A DNA stretch of 53,728 bases from Candidatus Solincola quzhuomuensis (GTDB lineage Bacteria > Actinomycetota > Geothermincolia > Geothermincolales > RBG-13-55-18). The translations under genes were made by a program, and so were the position numbers. Numbering within the stretch: position 1 is the first letter of the stretch; the number at the start of each line of letters is the position of its first letter. A model generated the notes under the pieces. The model did no database searches and was not told the DNA's origin. It saw nothing but the letters and a program-made list of their open reading frames with translations. The stretch covers positions 1-53,728 of the forward strand of contig JACVJF010000008.1 of NCBI GenBank assembly GCA_015711855.1, read 5' to 3'. Positions 35,086 through 43,840 of the stretch are shown here, in pieces.

Positions 35086-35094
35086 TGATATAAT
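35086..35094 (+). promoter_or_regulatory. Extended -10 promoter of lepA
   Basis: TGATATAAT (35086-35094) is a perfect extended -10 and identical to one ahead of the orphan gene at 14421. No -35 is needed for such promoters and none is obvious. Transcription would start near 35101, only about 10 bases before the lepA ATG, so the lepA leader is very short. Confidence 0.6.
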
Positions 35095-35110
35095 AGCCTC
35101 GGTGTAAGAG

Positions 35111-36925
35111 ATGGAACGGGAAAGAATCAGGAACTTCTGCATCATCGCCCACATCGATCACGGGAAATCCACCCTGGCGGACAGGTTCCTGGAGATAACC
35201 GAGACCGTTCCCAGGCAGAAGATGGCCGACCAGTACCTCGACCGCATGGAGCTGGAAAGGGAACGGGGGATCACCATAAAGGCCCAGGCGGTGCGGATGC
35301 GCTATACCTTGGACCCGGATGGGGAGTACCGCCTGAACCTCATCGACACCCCGGGGCATGTCGATTTCTCCTACGAGGTTTCCCGCAGCCTGGCCGCCTG
35401 CGAGGGAGCCATACTGCTCGTGGACGCCGCCCAGGGCGTGGAAGCCCAGACGGTGGGCAATGCCTACCTAGCCGTGGAGGCCGGCCTGACCATCATACCC
35501 GTGGTGAACAAGATAGACCTTCCGGTCGCGGATCCGGAGGGGACGGCTATGGAGGTGGCCGACCTCCTGGGCATCGACCCCGGGGAGGTGATGCGGATAT
35601 CGGCCAAGACTGGGGAGGGGGTGGAGGAACTTCTACGGACGGTGATCCGGAGAGTGCCACCTCCCGCCGGCGATGCGGGACGACCTCTGCGGGCCCTGGT
35701 CTTCGATTCCGCTTATGACACCTATAGGGGAGTGGTAGCTTTTCTGCGGGTCGTGGAGGGACGGGTGACGCGGGGAGCCAAGGTGTCATTTATGGCCACG
35801 GGAACGAAGGCCGAGGTTGACGAGGTGGGTTATTTCTCCCCGGAAATGACTTCCTGCCCGGAGCTGGGAACGGGCGACGTGGGGTACATCATCACCGGCG
35901 TTAAGGATGTAGGTCTTATAAAGGTTGGCGATACGGTGACCGAGAGGGAGCGTCCGGCCGCCGAACCGCTGCCAGGATATCGGGAGCCCAAACCCATGGT
36001 CTTCGCCGGAATCTATCCGGTGGATTCCGACGATTTCCAGGAACTGGAGGACGCCCTGGGGAAGCTCAAGCTCAACGACGCCGCGCTAACCTATACCCGG
36101 GAGAGCTCCCGAGCCTTGGGATTCGGTTTCCGATGCGGTTTCTTGGGGCTCCTGCATATGGAGATAGTCCAGGAACGACTGGAGCGGGAATACGGTCTTG
36201 ACCTCGTGGTCACCGCCCCCAACGTGGTCTACGAGGTGGTCAAGCGGAATGGAGAGGTCGTCTACGTGCACAACCCCTCCGATCTTCCGGATCTGTCCGC
36301 AGTACGGGAAATAAGGGAGCCCTACGTGCAGGCGACCATCCTCTCTCCCCCGGATTACGTGGGGGCGGTCCTGGAACTGGTGAAGGAGAGAAGGGGCGTT
36401 TACCAAGATATGTCTTACCTTTCCAGTAGGCGGGTGGAGCTGCGTTGCCGGCTACCCCTGGCGGAGATGGTGGTCGATTTCTACGACCAGCTTAAGTCCA
36501 GAAGCCGAGGTTACGCCTCCCTGGATTACGAGCACATCGGGTTTCTCCCGGGAGACCTGGTCAAGCTGGACGTCCTCATAAACGGGGAACCGGTGGATGC
36601 CCTGTCCTCCATCGTGGAGAGGAGCCGTGCTCATGAATACGGTAAGCGGATAACCCGTAGGTTACGGGAGCTCATTCCCCGCCAGCTCTTCGACGTGCCC
36701 ATACAGGCAGCGGTGGGCAGCAGGGTTGTGGCGCGAGAGACCATAAAAGCCCGTCGCAAGGACGTCCTGGCGAAATGCTACGGAGGGGACGTGACGCGGA
36801 AGAAGAAATTGTTGGAAAGGCAGAAAGAGGGCAAAAAGCGAATGAAGATGGTGGGAAAGGTGGAGATCCCTCAAGAGGCCTTCATCTCCGCCCTCAGAAT
36901 GAGCCGGGAGGAAAGGGCGAGATGA
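35111..36925 (+). CDS. lepA: Elongation factor 4 (LepA)
   Basis: LepA/EF4 is a translational GTPase linked to 30S assembly, elongation and back-translocation. The 604-residue protein has [17 protein letters not shown] (G1), ERGITIKAQ (G2), [22 protein letters not shown] (G3) and NKIDLP (G4), then the beta-barrel and ferredoxin-like domains. The LepA-specific C-terminal domain contains [48 protein letters not shown]. The ATG at 35111 has a weak site in a short leader. The stop codon overlaps the hemW start (ATGA). Confidence 0.97.
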   Translation: MERERIRNFCIIAHIDHGKSTLADRFLEITETVPRQKMADQYLDRMELERERGITIKAQAVRMRYTLDPDGEYRLNLIDTPGHVDFSYEVSRSLAACEGAILLVDAAQGVEAQTVGNAYLAVEAGLTIIPVVNKIDLPVADPEGTAMEVADLLGIDPGEVMRISAKTGEGVEELLRTVIRRVPPPAGDAGRPLRALVFDSAYDTYRGVVAFLRVVEGRVTRGAKVSFMATGTKAEVDEVGYFSPEMTSCPELGTGDVGYIITGVKDVGLIKVGDTVTERERPAAEPLPGYREPKPMVFAGIYPVDSDDFQELEDALGKLKLNDAALTYTRESSRALGFGFRCGFLGLLHMEIVQERLEREYGLDLVVTAPNVVYEVVKRNGEVVYVHNPSDLPDLSAVREIREPYVQATILSPPDYVGAVLELVKERRGVYQDMSYLSSRRVELRCRLPLAEMVVDFYDQLKSRSRGYASLDYEHIGFLPGDLVKLDVLINGEPVDALSSIVERSRAHEYGKRITRRLRELIPRQLFDVPIQAAVGSRVVARETIKARRKDVLAKCYGGDVTRKKKLLERQKEGKKRMKMVGKVEIPQEAFISALRMSREERAR

Positions 36926-38025
36926 GGCTCTACCTCCACTGGCCCTTTTGTGTCCGGCGCTGCCACTACTGCGATTTCACCAGCCGCGTTGCGGGCGTGA
37001 ATACGTGGCGAGCATATGCCTCTGCACTGCGGAAGGAGCTGGAGATGTGGTCCGGCATCCTTCCCCGGAACCGGGAACTGCGCTCCGTCTATATGGGAGG
37101 CGGGACCCCCTCCACCATGTCCGGGTCTGAGGTTTCCGGGCTCCTGCAATTGACACGCCGCCTCTTCGGGTGGAAACCGGAAGTGGAGATAAGCGTGGAG
37201 GTAAACCCGGCCTCTTGGGGAAGGTCCGATTACGCGGACGCCCGCCGGGGCGGGGTGAACCGGGTGAGCATCGGGGCTCAGGCCATGGACGATCGCGTCC
37301 TTTTTCTTTTGGGAAGGGCACACGATGCGCATGCGGTTTCCCGGGCGGTGAGCTATGCCCGAAGCGCGGGAATCCCCTCGGTTTCCCTGGACCTGCTTTA
37401 TGCGTTACCCCGGGAATGGGGAGCGGTGTTCCCCGAAACCCTGCAGAGGGCCTTGGATCTGGAGCCCCATCATATCAGTCTATACGCCCTGACCCTTTCC
37501 AGGGCCACAAGGTTGGGCAGGATGGCCGAAAACGGCCTTATAAACCTGCCCGGGGAGGACGAAGTCGCCGACGAATACCTGGAGGCCCGGGAGATGCTGT
37601 TGTCCGCGGGATACCTGCAGTACGAGATATCCAATTTTTCCCTTCCCGGCCATGAATGCCGGCACAATCTGGCCTACTGGAGAAGGGAGGATTATCTGGG
37701 AGTGGGGGCGGGAGCCCATTCTTTCCTGATGGGACACCGTTTCCGCAACCCGGACAGCGTTCTGGAGTATTGCCGGACGCTGCATTCCGGGGGGCTGCCT
37801 CTCCAGGACCTTACGCCCATAGATGCGCAGGAGGCGCATTGGGAGAGGATAATGCTGGGCTTGAGGATGAGTAGGGGGATACCGGAAAGGCTTCTAGCCG
37901 GGGAGGAGGCACTCGACCTTATGGTGGTTCACGGTCTCATGGAGCGGAGGTCCGGACGGGTCAGGCTGACCGAACGCGGCATGCTCCTTTCCAATGCCGT
38001 GCTGGTCTCTCTTCTGGACGCTTGA
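36922..38025 (+). CDS. hemW: Radical SAM heme chaperone HemW
   Basis: HemW is a radical-SAM protein that binds heme and is proposed to deliver it to respiratory enzymes; it used to be annotated as HemN. The 367-residue protein starts [19 protein letters not shown] with the CxxxCxxC cluster motif. The following Asp-Phe, in place of a fourth Cys, marks HemW rather than HemN. Other motifs are [18 protein letters not shown] and [14 protein letters not shown]. The ORF track starts at 36775 inside lepA; the ATG at 36922 overlapping the lepA stop, with GGGAGGAAAGGG upstream, is clearly right. The lepA-hemW-hrcA-dnaJ order is common. Confidence 0.94.
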   Translation: MRLYLHWPFCVRRCHYCDFTSRVAGVNTWRAYASALRKELEMWSGILPRNRELRSVYMGGGTPSTMSGSEVSGLLQLTRRLFGWKPEVEISVEVNPASWGRSDYADARRGGVNRVSIGAQAMDDRVLFLLGRAHDAHAVSRAVSYARSAGIPSVSLDLLYALPREWGAVFPETLQRALDLEPHHISLYALTLSRATRLGRMAENGLINLPGEDEVADEYLEAREMLLSAGYLQYEISNFSLPGHECRHNLAYWRREDYLGVGAGAHSFLMGHRFRNPDSVLEYCRTLHSGGLPLQDLTPIDAQEAHWERIMLGLRMSRGIPERLLAGEEALDLMVVHGLMERRSGRVRLTERGMLLSNAVLVSLLDA

Positions 38026-38060
38026 CGCTCGTTCCCTGCAGCGGGTAACCTAATAATTAG

Positions 38061-38087
38061 GTAGCACTCTAAGGAGGAGAGTGCTAA
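38061..38087 (+). promoter_or_regulatory. CIRCE operator overlapping the hrcA ribosome binding site
   Basis: TAGCACTC (38062-38069) and GAGTGCTA (38079-38086) form the perfect arms of the CIRCE inverted repeat, separated by the canonical nine bases. These nine bases, TAAGGAGGA, contain the hrcA Shine-Dalgarno sequence, and the last arm abuts the hrcA ATG. HrcA binds CIRCE to repress heat-shock genes, so this is an autoregulatory site. A second inverted repeat, CCTAAT-A-ATTAGG (38049-38061), lies directly upstream. Confidence 0.96.
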
Positions 38088-39115
38088 TGTTGGACAAGAG
38101 ACAACAGAAGATCCTAAGGGCGGTCGTATATAAGTACATAATGACCGGAGTCCCGGTGGGCTCTAAATCGCTGGCGGAAAGCCTCAACTTGGGTATAAGC
38201 CCGGCCACCATCCGCAACGAGCTCAGCAAGCTGGAAGGGATGGGATATCTTTACCAGCCTCATGTATCCGCCGGCAGGGTGCCCACCCCTTTGGGGTACC
38301 GTTTTTACGTGGACAGCCTCATCGGGAGGACGCGCCTCCGCGAGGAGGAAAAGGAGGCCATCCTAACCCTTTTCTCCAATAAGGCCAAAGAGCTCGAGGA
38401 CCTCCTCCAGGAAACGAGCAACTTGCTCTCCCGCCTCACCAGCACGGCGGCCATAATCATAGCGCCCAGCCTACGGCGCAACCTTATCAAACACATAGAC
38501 CTGGTGAAGCTGAGCACGGACATGATCCTATTGGTCATCATCACCGATACCGGGAGGGTGGAGAAGAAAGTAATCGAGCTTCGGGAGGGAGAGCTCGACG
38601 TAGACTTGGATACCGTACAGTCCTTCCTCAACCGTAAGCTGCACGCCAAGGGCTACGACGCCCTCCGGGATTTCGATCCCCAAAAGGGGTTGCGGGATCA
38701 GAAAGCCTCCTCGTTGGCCGTCCGGGTGGTGGACGTTATCCGCGAGATACTCACCCGGGAAGAATACGAGAAGGTCTACGTAGGCGGGACCTTAAACCTC
38801 CTTCGCTACCTCGACGAAGAGGGCAGGGCCCGCATTGAGAACCTCCTCCGCCATTTCGAGGAGCAGTACTTCCTCCTCAATCTCCTCAGCGAGGTCATCC
38901 GGGCGAAGGAACTGACCGTACGCATAGGGGACGAGAACGTCTTCCAGGACCTGCGGCATTTCAGCCTGGTGGCCACCCCTTACGCCGTGGGCGAGGAGAC
39001 CATGGGAACGGTGAGCGTGCTGGGGCCCACGAGGATGGATTACGCCAGGGTGATCCCCACCGTGGACTTCATAGCCAAATCGCTCAGCCAGACCCTCGGG
39101 CTGCTGAGGGGATAA
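38087..39115 (+). CDS. hrcA: Heat-inducible transcription repressor HrcA
   Basis: HrcA represses chaperone operons by binding CIRCE and is activated by GroEL. The 342-residue protein has an N-terminal winged helix (LDKRQQKILRAVVYKYIMTGVPVGSKSLAE, SPATIRNELSKLEGMGYLYQPHVSAGRVPT) and the conserved GAF-like and C-terminal parts ending SVLGPTRMDYARVIPTVDFIAKSLS. The track starts at GTG 38081, but that lies in the CIRCE arm. The ATG at 38087 is 8 bases after AAGGAGGA and is preferred. The CIRCE site makes autoregulation near certain; dnaJ follows, while dnaK, grpE and groEL are not in the window. Confidence 0.96.
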   Translation: MLDKRQQKILRAVVYKYIMTGVPVGSKSLAESLNLGISPATIRNELSKLEGMGYLYQPHVSAGRVPTPLGYRFYVDSLIGRTRLREEEKEAILTLFSNKAKELEDLLQETSNLLSRLTSTAAIIIAPSLRRNLIKHIDLVKLSTDMILLVIITDTGRVEKKVIELREGELDVDLDTVQSFLNRKLHAKGYDALRDFDPQKGLRDQKASSLAVRVVDVIREILTREEYEKVYVGGTLNLLRYLDEEGRARIENLLRHFEEQYFLLNLLSEVIRAKELTVRIGDENVFQDLRHFSLVATPYAVGEETMGTVSVLGPTRMDYARVIPTVDFIAKSLSQTLGLLRG

Positions 39116-39135
39116 GGGGGTGAGCCCGGGAGAGT

Positions 39136-40245
39136 ATGAAGGACTATTATGCCGTGCTGGGCGTACCGCGTCATGCCGGGCAAGAGGAGATAAAGAAGGC
39201 CTATCGGCAGCTCGCTCGCCGCTACCATCCCGATGTGAACAAGGGCGATCGTGAGGCGGCTGAGCGCTTCAAGGAAATAAACGAGGCCTACGAGATCTTA
39301 AGCGACCCCGAGAAGAGGAGAAGGTACGACCTCTACGGCGAGGGGGCCATAACGACTTCGGTCTTCGACCGCGGGTTCCAAGGATTCGGAGATCCCTTGG
39401 GGGACATATTCGACCTCTTCTTTGGTCGCCGCCAGGCAAGAACCGCACGTATGCCCCGCCGGGGAAGCGACCTGATGGCCGTGGTGGAGATCGACCTGGA
39501 GGAGGCATATGCCGGGGCGAGGCGTACTGTCGAGATTCCCCGCCACGAGAGCTGCGCGGATTGCGGTGGTACCGGCTTGGAGAGCGGTTACAACCTAGAC
39601 CTCTGTCCTGATTGCGGCGGGGAGGGGAGGATAACCCGCACCAGAAGGAGTGCCTTCGGAACCTTCACGTCCTCCACCACTTGCCGCCGTTGCGGGGGCG
39701 TCGGCGAGATAAACACCCATCCGTGTTCGGGATGCGACGGCCGGGGTATCGTAGAGATAAAGGAAAGCGTAGAGGTGGACATTCCTCCGGGGATAGAGGA
39801 CGGGGACCGCCTTCGTCTGCCCGGCAAAGGGGAGGCGGGTGCTTTGGGAGGCCCCCCGGGTGATCTATACGTGGAGGTCCGGGTCGCGGAGCACGAATAC
39901 TTCCAGCGGGAGGGGGAGGACCTCCGGGCGATGGTGGAGGTGAGCATGGTGGAGGCCGCCCTGGGAACGGAGGTGGAGATCCCTACCCTCAACGGGACGG
40001 AGAGGCTGACCATTCCGGCAGGTAGCCAGCCGGGTCAGGTGTTCCGACTGCGGGGAAAGGGTATGCCTCGCCTTAATTCCCGGGGAAAGGGCGACCTTTA
40101 CCTGGTGCTCGACGTGCAGGTACCCGACGACCTGACCGCGGAGCAGAGGAGGCTTCTGGAAGAGTTTCAACGATTGGAAGCCCATAAGAACCGCGAGCGG
40201 GGATGGATGGCCCGCTTGAAGAAAGCCGTGAGGCCCACGACTTGA
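39136..40245 (+). CDS. dnaJ: Chaperone protein DnaJ
   Basis: DnaJ is the J-domain co-chaperone that stimulates DnaK and delivers substrates. The 369-residue protein has the J domain with the HPD motif ([10 protein letters not shown]), a short Gly/Phe region, four zinc-binding repeats ([32 protein letters not shown]), and the C-terminal beta domains with [10 protein letters not shown] and [12 protein letters not shown]. The Gly/Phe linker is shorter than in E. coli DnaJ. It lies 20 bases after hrcA and probably shares its CIRCE control. The stop overlaps the rsmE start. Confidence 0.96.
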   Translation: MKDYYAVLGVPRHAGQEEIKKAYRQLARRYHPDVNKGDREAAERFKEINEAYEILSDPEKRRRYDLYGEGAITTSVFDRGFQGFGDPLGDIFDLFFGRRQARTARMPRRGSDLMAVVEIDLEEAYAGARRTVEIPRHESCADCGGTGLESGYNLDLCPDCGGEGRITRTRRSAFGTFTSSTTCRRCGGVGEINTHPCSGCDGRGIVEIKESVEVDIPPGIEDGDRLRLPGKGEAGALGGPPGDLYVEVRVAEHEYFQREGEDLRAMVEVSMVEAALGTEVEIPTLNGTERLTIPAGSQPGQVFRLRGKGMPRLNSRGKGDLYLVLDVQVPDDLTAEQRRLLEEFQRLEAHKNRERGWMARLKKAVRPTT

Positions 40246-40964
40246 CGACCGCCAGATTTTTCCTGGAAAACCTGGACCCCCTATGTGGGCGGTTGGCCCT
40301 GGAAAAGGAGGAACACCACCACGCCAGCAAGGTGCTGCGACTGCGCCCCGGGGAAGAGGTCCTGGTGCTTGACGGAAAGGGGACGATATACCCGTCAGTG
40401 GTATCGTCCGTGGAATCCCGCCGCACCTGGTTGGAAATCCTCGGGAGCTACCACGAGGAGGAGGAGCTGCCGCGCCTCGTCCTTTATCAGGCCCTCTTGC
40501 CGTCGTCGAGGATGGAGGAAGCCATAAGGAGATGCGTGGAACTGGGCGTGAGCGAGGTGATACCCTTCCGATGTCGGCGTTCGCTGGGAAAGGATGCGGC
40601 AGGGCGGAGGGAAAGATGGCAACGTGTGGCCAGGGATTCCGCACGCGTGGCCGGAAGGTCATACCTGCCCCGTATAGGAGAGGTCTTGGAATGGCCGGAT
40701 CTGTTGCGCGAGGTAAGGGACAGGAAGGCAATACTTTTGGCCGACGAGCGAGGGGGGCTGAAGCCTTCACAGTCGATAGGAGAGGACCGTCCTCCGGAGA
40801 TCGCCCTATTGACTGGTCCGGCAGGCGGTTTCGAGGACGAGGAGAGGAGAGCGCTGCTTTCGGCGGGGGCGGTTTCCGTGACCTTGGGAAAGCTCAACCT
40901 GAGGGCGGAGTCGGCGGGAGCGGTCCTTTTGGCGGTCGTGAAGGCTCACCTGGGGTTAATGTGA
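40242..40964 (+). CDS. rsmE: 16S rRNA (uracil-1498-N3)-methyltransferase RsmE
   Basis: RsmE is a SPOUT methyltransferase that modifies U1498 of 16S rRNA. The 240-residue protein has an N-terminal PUA-like part ([33 protein letters not shown]), the middle segment [25 protein letters not shown], and the knotted C-terminus [13 protein letters not shown] and [21 protein letters not shown]. The last motif is more divergent than the usual LGxRILRTETA. The track begins at 40203; the TTG at 40242 overlaps the dnaJ stop (TTGA), has GTGAGG upstream and begins at the conserved domain. Following dnaJ is typical (prmA, often between, is absent). Confidence 0.9.
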   Translation: MTTARFFLENLDPLCGRLALEKEEHHHASKVLRLRPGEEVLVLDGKGTIYPSVVSSVESRRTWLEILGSYHEEEELPRLVLYQALLPSSRMEEAIRRCVELGVSEVIPFRCRRSLGKDAAGRRERWQRVARDSARVAGRSYLPRIGEVLEWPDLLREVRDRKAILLADERGGLKPSQSIGEDRPPEIALLTGPAGGFEDEERRALLSAGAVSVTLGKLNLRAESAGAVLLAVVKAHLGLM

Positions 40965-41011
40965 AGATGGGGATGGCGATGCAGGCGGAGGAGTACCAGG
41001 GGTAGGAAAAC

Positions 41012-42301
41012 ATGGGCAAGGTGGCCATCTTCACCCTGGGATGCAAGGTGAACCAGGCGGAGAGCGAGGAGTTGGCCATGCGGCTTTCCTCTCGTGGCCA
41101 CGCTTTGGTGAGCGACCCGAGGGAATGCGACGTATGCGTGGTGAACACCTGTACGGTAACTGCGGAAAGCGACCGCAAGACGCGCAAGTTGCTCCGCCTG
41201 CTTCACCGTCGCGGATCGTCATGCTTGGTGGCAGCCGGTTGTTACCCCCAAGTGCATCCGGAAGCATGCAGGGGATTTCCCGGGGTCTCGCTCGTCATGC
41301 CCAATTCCCGGAAGGAAAGCTGGGAGGAGGAAATAGCCGGTTTGCTCCCGCCCCCCGAGGACGGGGACAAGCCGGCAAACCTGGAGGGTTTACGCACGCG
41401 GGGTTTCCTAAAGGTGCAGGACGGATGTGAAAAGGGATGTTCGTACTGTATAGTTCCGCTGGCTCGGGGACCGGAGAGGTCCCGTCCGGCGGATCAGGTG
41501 AAGGAAGTGGCCTCCGGGTTCCTACGACGAGGCTGCGCGGAACTTGTCCTCAGCGGAGTGAATCTGGGGAGGTACGGAGCGGGAACTCCCCACGATCTAG
41601 CGGCGCTGGTCAGGGATCTTCTGCACTGGGAGGAGGGTTTCCGATTACGGCTTAGCTCCATAGAACCGGATGACCTTCGCTGGGAATGGATCCGGCAATG
41701 GTCGGAGGAGGAAAGGGTTTGCCCACACCTCCACCTTCCCCTGCAGAGCGGTGACCCGGAGATACTACGGGAGATGGGGAGAGGTTATCTACCGGGCCGT
41801 TTTTTGGAGCTTACTGCGGAAGTGAAGAAATTATGGCCCCGGGCGGCGATAACCACCGAGGTCATCGTGGGATACCCCGGCGAAGACCGGGAGGCCTTTC
41901 GACGTACGGTGGAGGTCCTGGAGAGAGCGGGTGTGTCGCGCGTCCATGTCTTCCGATTCTCTCCCCGGCCTCATACCCGGGCGTGGAAGAGGAGGGAAGA
42001 GGTCGATCCCGCGGAGGCGGAGCGGAGATCGGCGCATCTCAGGCGCCTGGCGGAGAAGTGGAGATTGGGATACGTGGAAAGACACCTGGGCGAGACCCGG
42101 CAACTCCTCGTGGAGAGAAAGGCTTGTCGGGAAGGTCAAAGGATTGCCTTGGGAACCACCGAAGACTACATAAAGGCTTTTCTCGTCGAACCCCAGTCCG
42201 GGCTGGAAATAGGTCGTTGCCTCCAGGTGCGGCTGGAAGGGGTAAAGCACGGGCTGGCCCTGGCGAAACCGACAGGACGAGAGTGGGAGAGAATCGGCTA
42301 A
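41012..42301 (+). CDS. mtaB: tRNA (t6A37)-methylthiotransferase MtaB
   Basis: MtaB adds the methylthio group to N6-threonylcarbamoyladenosine-37 in certain tRNAs. The 429-residue protein has the N-terminal cysteines (LGCKVNQAES, VNTCTV, AAGCYPQ), the radical-SAM motif CEKGCSYCIVP, and the C-terminal TRAM-like domain. LGCKVNQAES and the VPLARGPERSR region distinguish MtaB from MiaB and RimO. It is the second methylthiotransferase in the window after rimO. The ATG at 41012 lies 47 bases after rsmE; GGGGTAGGAAAAC is the ribosome site. The rsmE-mtaB-HIT order is frequent in Gram-positives. Confidence 0.93.
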   Translation: MGKVAIFTLGCKVNQAESEELAMRLSSRGHALVSDPRECDVCVVNTCTVTAESDRKTRKLLRLLHRRGSSCLVAAGCYPQVHPEACRGFPGVSLVMPNSRKESWEEEIAGLLPPPEDGDKPANLEGLRTRGFLKVQDGCEKGCSYCIVPLARGPERSRPADQVKEVASGFLRRGCAELVLSGVNLGRYGAGTPHDLAALVRDLLHWEEGFRLRLSSIEPDDLRWEWIRQWSEEERVCPHLHLPLQSGDPEILREMGRGYLPGRFLELTAEVKKLWPRAAITTEVIVGYPGEDREAFRRTVEVLERAGVSRVHVFRFSPRPHTRAWKRREEVDPAEAERRSAHLRRLAEKWRLGYVERHLGETRQLLVERKACREGQRIALGTTEDYIKAFLVEPQSGLEIGRCLQVRLEGVKHGLALAKPTGREWERIG

Positions 42302-42329
42302 CGACTATCGGTATAAGAGGAGGTGTTTT

Positions 42330-42674
42330 ATGGAGGAGTGCATATTCTGCAAAATCACAAAGGGGGAAATGGACGCCGAGGTGGTTTATTCCGACGATCG
42401 CGTAGTGGCTTTCCGGGATATAAATCCCCAGGCCCCCGTACACGTTCTGGTGGTCCCCAGAAAACACGTGCGCTCCGTGTTCGATCTCTCCCCGGAGGAC
42501 TACGACCTGCTGGGCCGCATCTTCCAGGTGGCGAAAAGGGTTTCCGAGGAGGAGGGCATCGCGGGGTCCGGGGTTCGCATTCTGACCAACGTGGAGAGGG
42601 GTGCGGGCCAGAGCGTATTCCACCTCCATTTTCACGTCATGGGAGGGCGCCAGATGCACTGGCCGCCGGGATGA
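42330..42674 (+). CDS. HIT-family nucleotide-binding protein (HinT-like)
   Basis: HinT-type proteins hydrolyse purine nucleoside phosphoramidates such as AMP-lysine. The 114-residue protein has the N-terminal zinc-type start ECIFCKITKGE, FRDINPQAPVHVLVVPRKHV, and the histidine triad HLHFHVMGGRQM. Length and motifs fit HinT closely. It lies 28 bases after mtaB with GAGGTGTTTT upstream of the ATG, in the common mtaB-hit-phoH arrangement. The cellular substrate is unknown. Confidence 0.94.
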   Translation: MEECIFCKITKGEMDAEVVYSDDRVVAFRDINPQAPVHVLVVPRKHVRSVFDLSPEDYDLLGRIFQVAKRVSEEEGIAGSGVRILTNVERGAGQSVFHLHFHVMGGRQMHWPPG

Positions 42675-42699
42675 GGTTCGCGTCGAGGTGAATTATTAA

Positions 42700-43728
42700 G
42701 TGGACAAATCAAACGCGAGCGGAGCACAGGAGGGTCAACCCCGCCGAGAGTTGAAGATACTCGTGCCGGGCAATCAACCCATGGTCAATCTATTAGGGGA
42801 GAGAGACGAGCTCTTGAAGATAGTGGAGAAATCCTTCCGCAGTTCCATTTTGGTCCGGGGAAACGAGATAACCATCTATGGGGACGAGGAGGAGGAGCTG
42901 GAGGCCCTGGGAAAGCTCTTCGAGGAGCTGATCATGCTCCTCACTTCCGGGATAGACCTTACCCCGGAGAGCGTGGAGAGGGCCATCGACATGGTCCTGG
43001 CCGAGGAAGAGCTCAAGCCCAGCGAGGTCTTCACGGACATAATCATATCCCGCAGGGGGAAAGCCATCCGTCCCAAGACCCCGAACCAGAAACGCTATGT
43101 GGAGGCCATCCGGAAAAACACCATAGTATTCTCCATCGGGCCGGCGGGGACCGGAAAGACGTACCTGGCCATGGCCATGGCCGTAAAAGCCCTTCTGTCC
43201 AAGGAGGTAGGTCGCATAATCCTCACCCGCCCCGCGGTAGAGGCGGGAGAGAAACTGGGCTTTCTGCCCGGGGACATGTACCAGAAGGTCGATCCTTACC
43301 TGCGCCCGCTCTACGACTGCCTTTACGAGATGCTCGACGTGGAGAAATTCACCAAGTACATGGACCAGGGGGTGATCGAGGTCGCGCCCCTGGCCTATAT
43401 GCGCGGCCGCACCCTGAACGATTCCTTCATCGTTCTCGACGAGGCCCAGAACACCTCGCCGGAACAGATGAAGATGTTCCTAACACGCCTGGGTTTCGGC
43501 TCCAAGGCGGTGGTGACCGGGGACATAACCCAGATAGACCTCCCGGAGGGACAGCCATCGGGGATGAACGTGGTCCGGGAGATTCTCGCCGGGATAGAGG
43601 GCATAGAGTTCGTCTACCTGGACGAGAGAGACGTGGTGCGGCACAAGATAGTGCAGGAGATTGTCAGGGCTTATCGCCTCTACGATGCCCGCAGCGATAG
43701 GGAGGACAAAGCGGGAGGCAGGAAGTGA
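42700..43728 (+). CDS. phoH: PhoH-like ATPase
   Basis: PhoH-type proteins are P-loop ATPases of the helicase-like kind, proposed to act in RNA metabolism; the exact reaction is unsettled. The 342-residue protein has an N-terminal KH-like part (ILVRGNEITIYGDEEE), then PKTPNQKRYVEAI, Walker A SIGPAGTGKTYLAMAMA, PGDMYQKVDPYLRPLYD, Walker B FIVLDEAQNTSPEQMKMFLTRLG and KAVVTGDITQIDLP. The GTG at 42700 has GAGGTGA 9 bases upstream. It precedes pgpH and ybeY, the universal phoH-pgpH-ybeY neighbourhood, which supports a role linked to rRNA maturation. Confidence 0.94.
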   Translation: MDKSNASGAQEGQPRRELKILVPGNQPMVNLLGERDELLKIVEKSFRSSILVRGNEITIYGDEEEELEALGKLFEELIMLLTSGIDLTPESVERAIDMVLAEEELKPSEVFTDIIISRRGKAIRPKTPNQKRYVEAIRKNTIVFSIGPAGTGKTYLAMAMAVKALLSKEVGRIILTRPAVEAGEKLGFLPGDMYQKVDPYLRPLYDCLYEMLDVEKFTKYMDQGVIEVAPLAYMRGRTLNDSFIVLDEAQNTSPEQMKMFLTRLGFGSKAVVTGDITQIDLPEGQPSGMNVVREILAGIEGIEFVYLDERDVVRHKIVQEIVRAYRLYDARSDREDKAGGRK

Positions 43729-43819
43729 CGGGAAGGGGTGACCGACAGATCCATATGTCTTTGAAAAACGAAACGGACCCGGCAGTGAGGTTCCCGCAGC
43801 GTCCGTGATCGGTATATTG

Positions 43820-43825
43820 TATAAT
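43820..43825 (+). promoter_or_regulatory. Candidate -10 for pgpH
   Basis: TATAAT at 43820-43825 lies 15 bases before the pgpH ATG at 43841 in an AT-rich patch. No clear -35 is seen. If used, transcription would start near 43832 and the track's GTG at 43805 could not be the start codon on that mRNA. Confidence 0.4.
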
Positions 43826-43840
43826 GTCTCCGGAGCTGAG

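Noticed and set aside
36775-36921. Track start for hemW 49 codons upstream inside lepA
   Set aside because: The extension lies opposite no HemW homology, and the ATG at 36922 gives the canonical N-terminus and overlaps the lepA stop.
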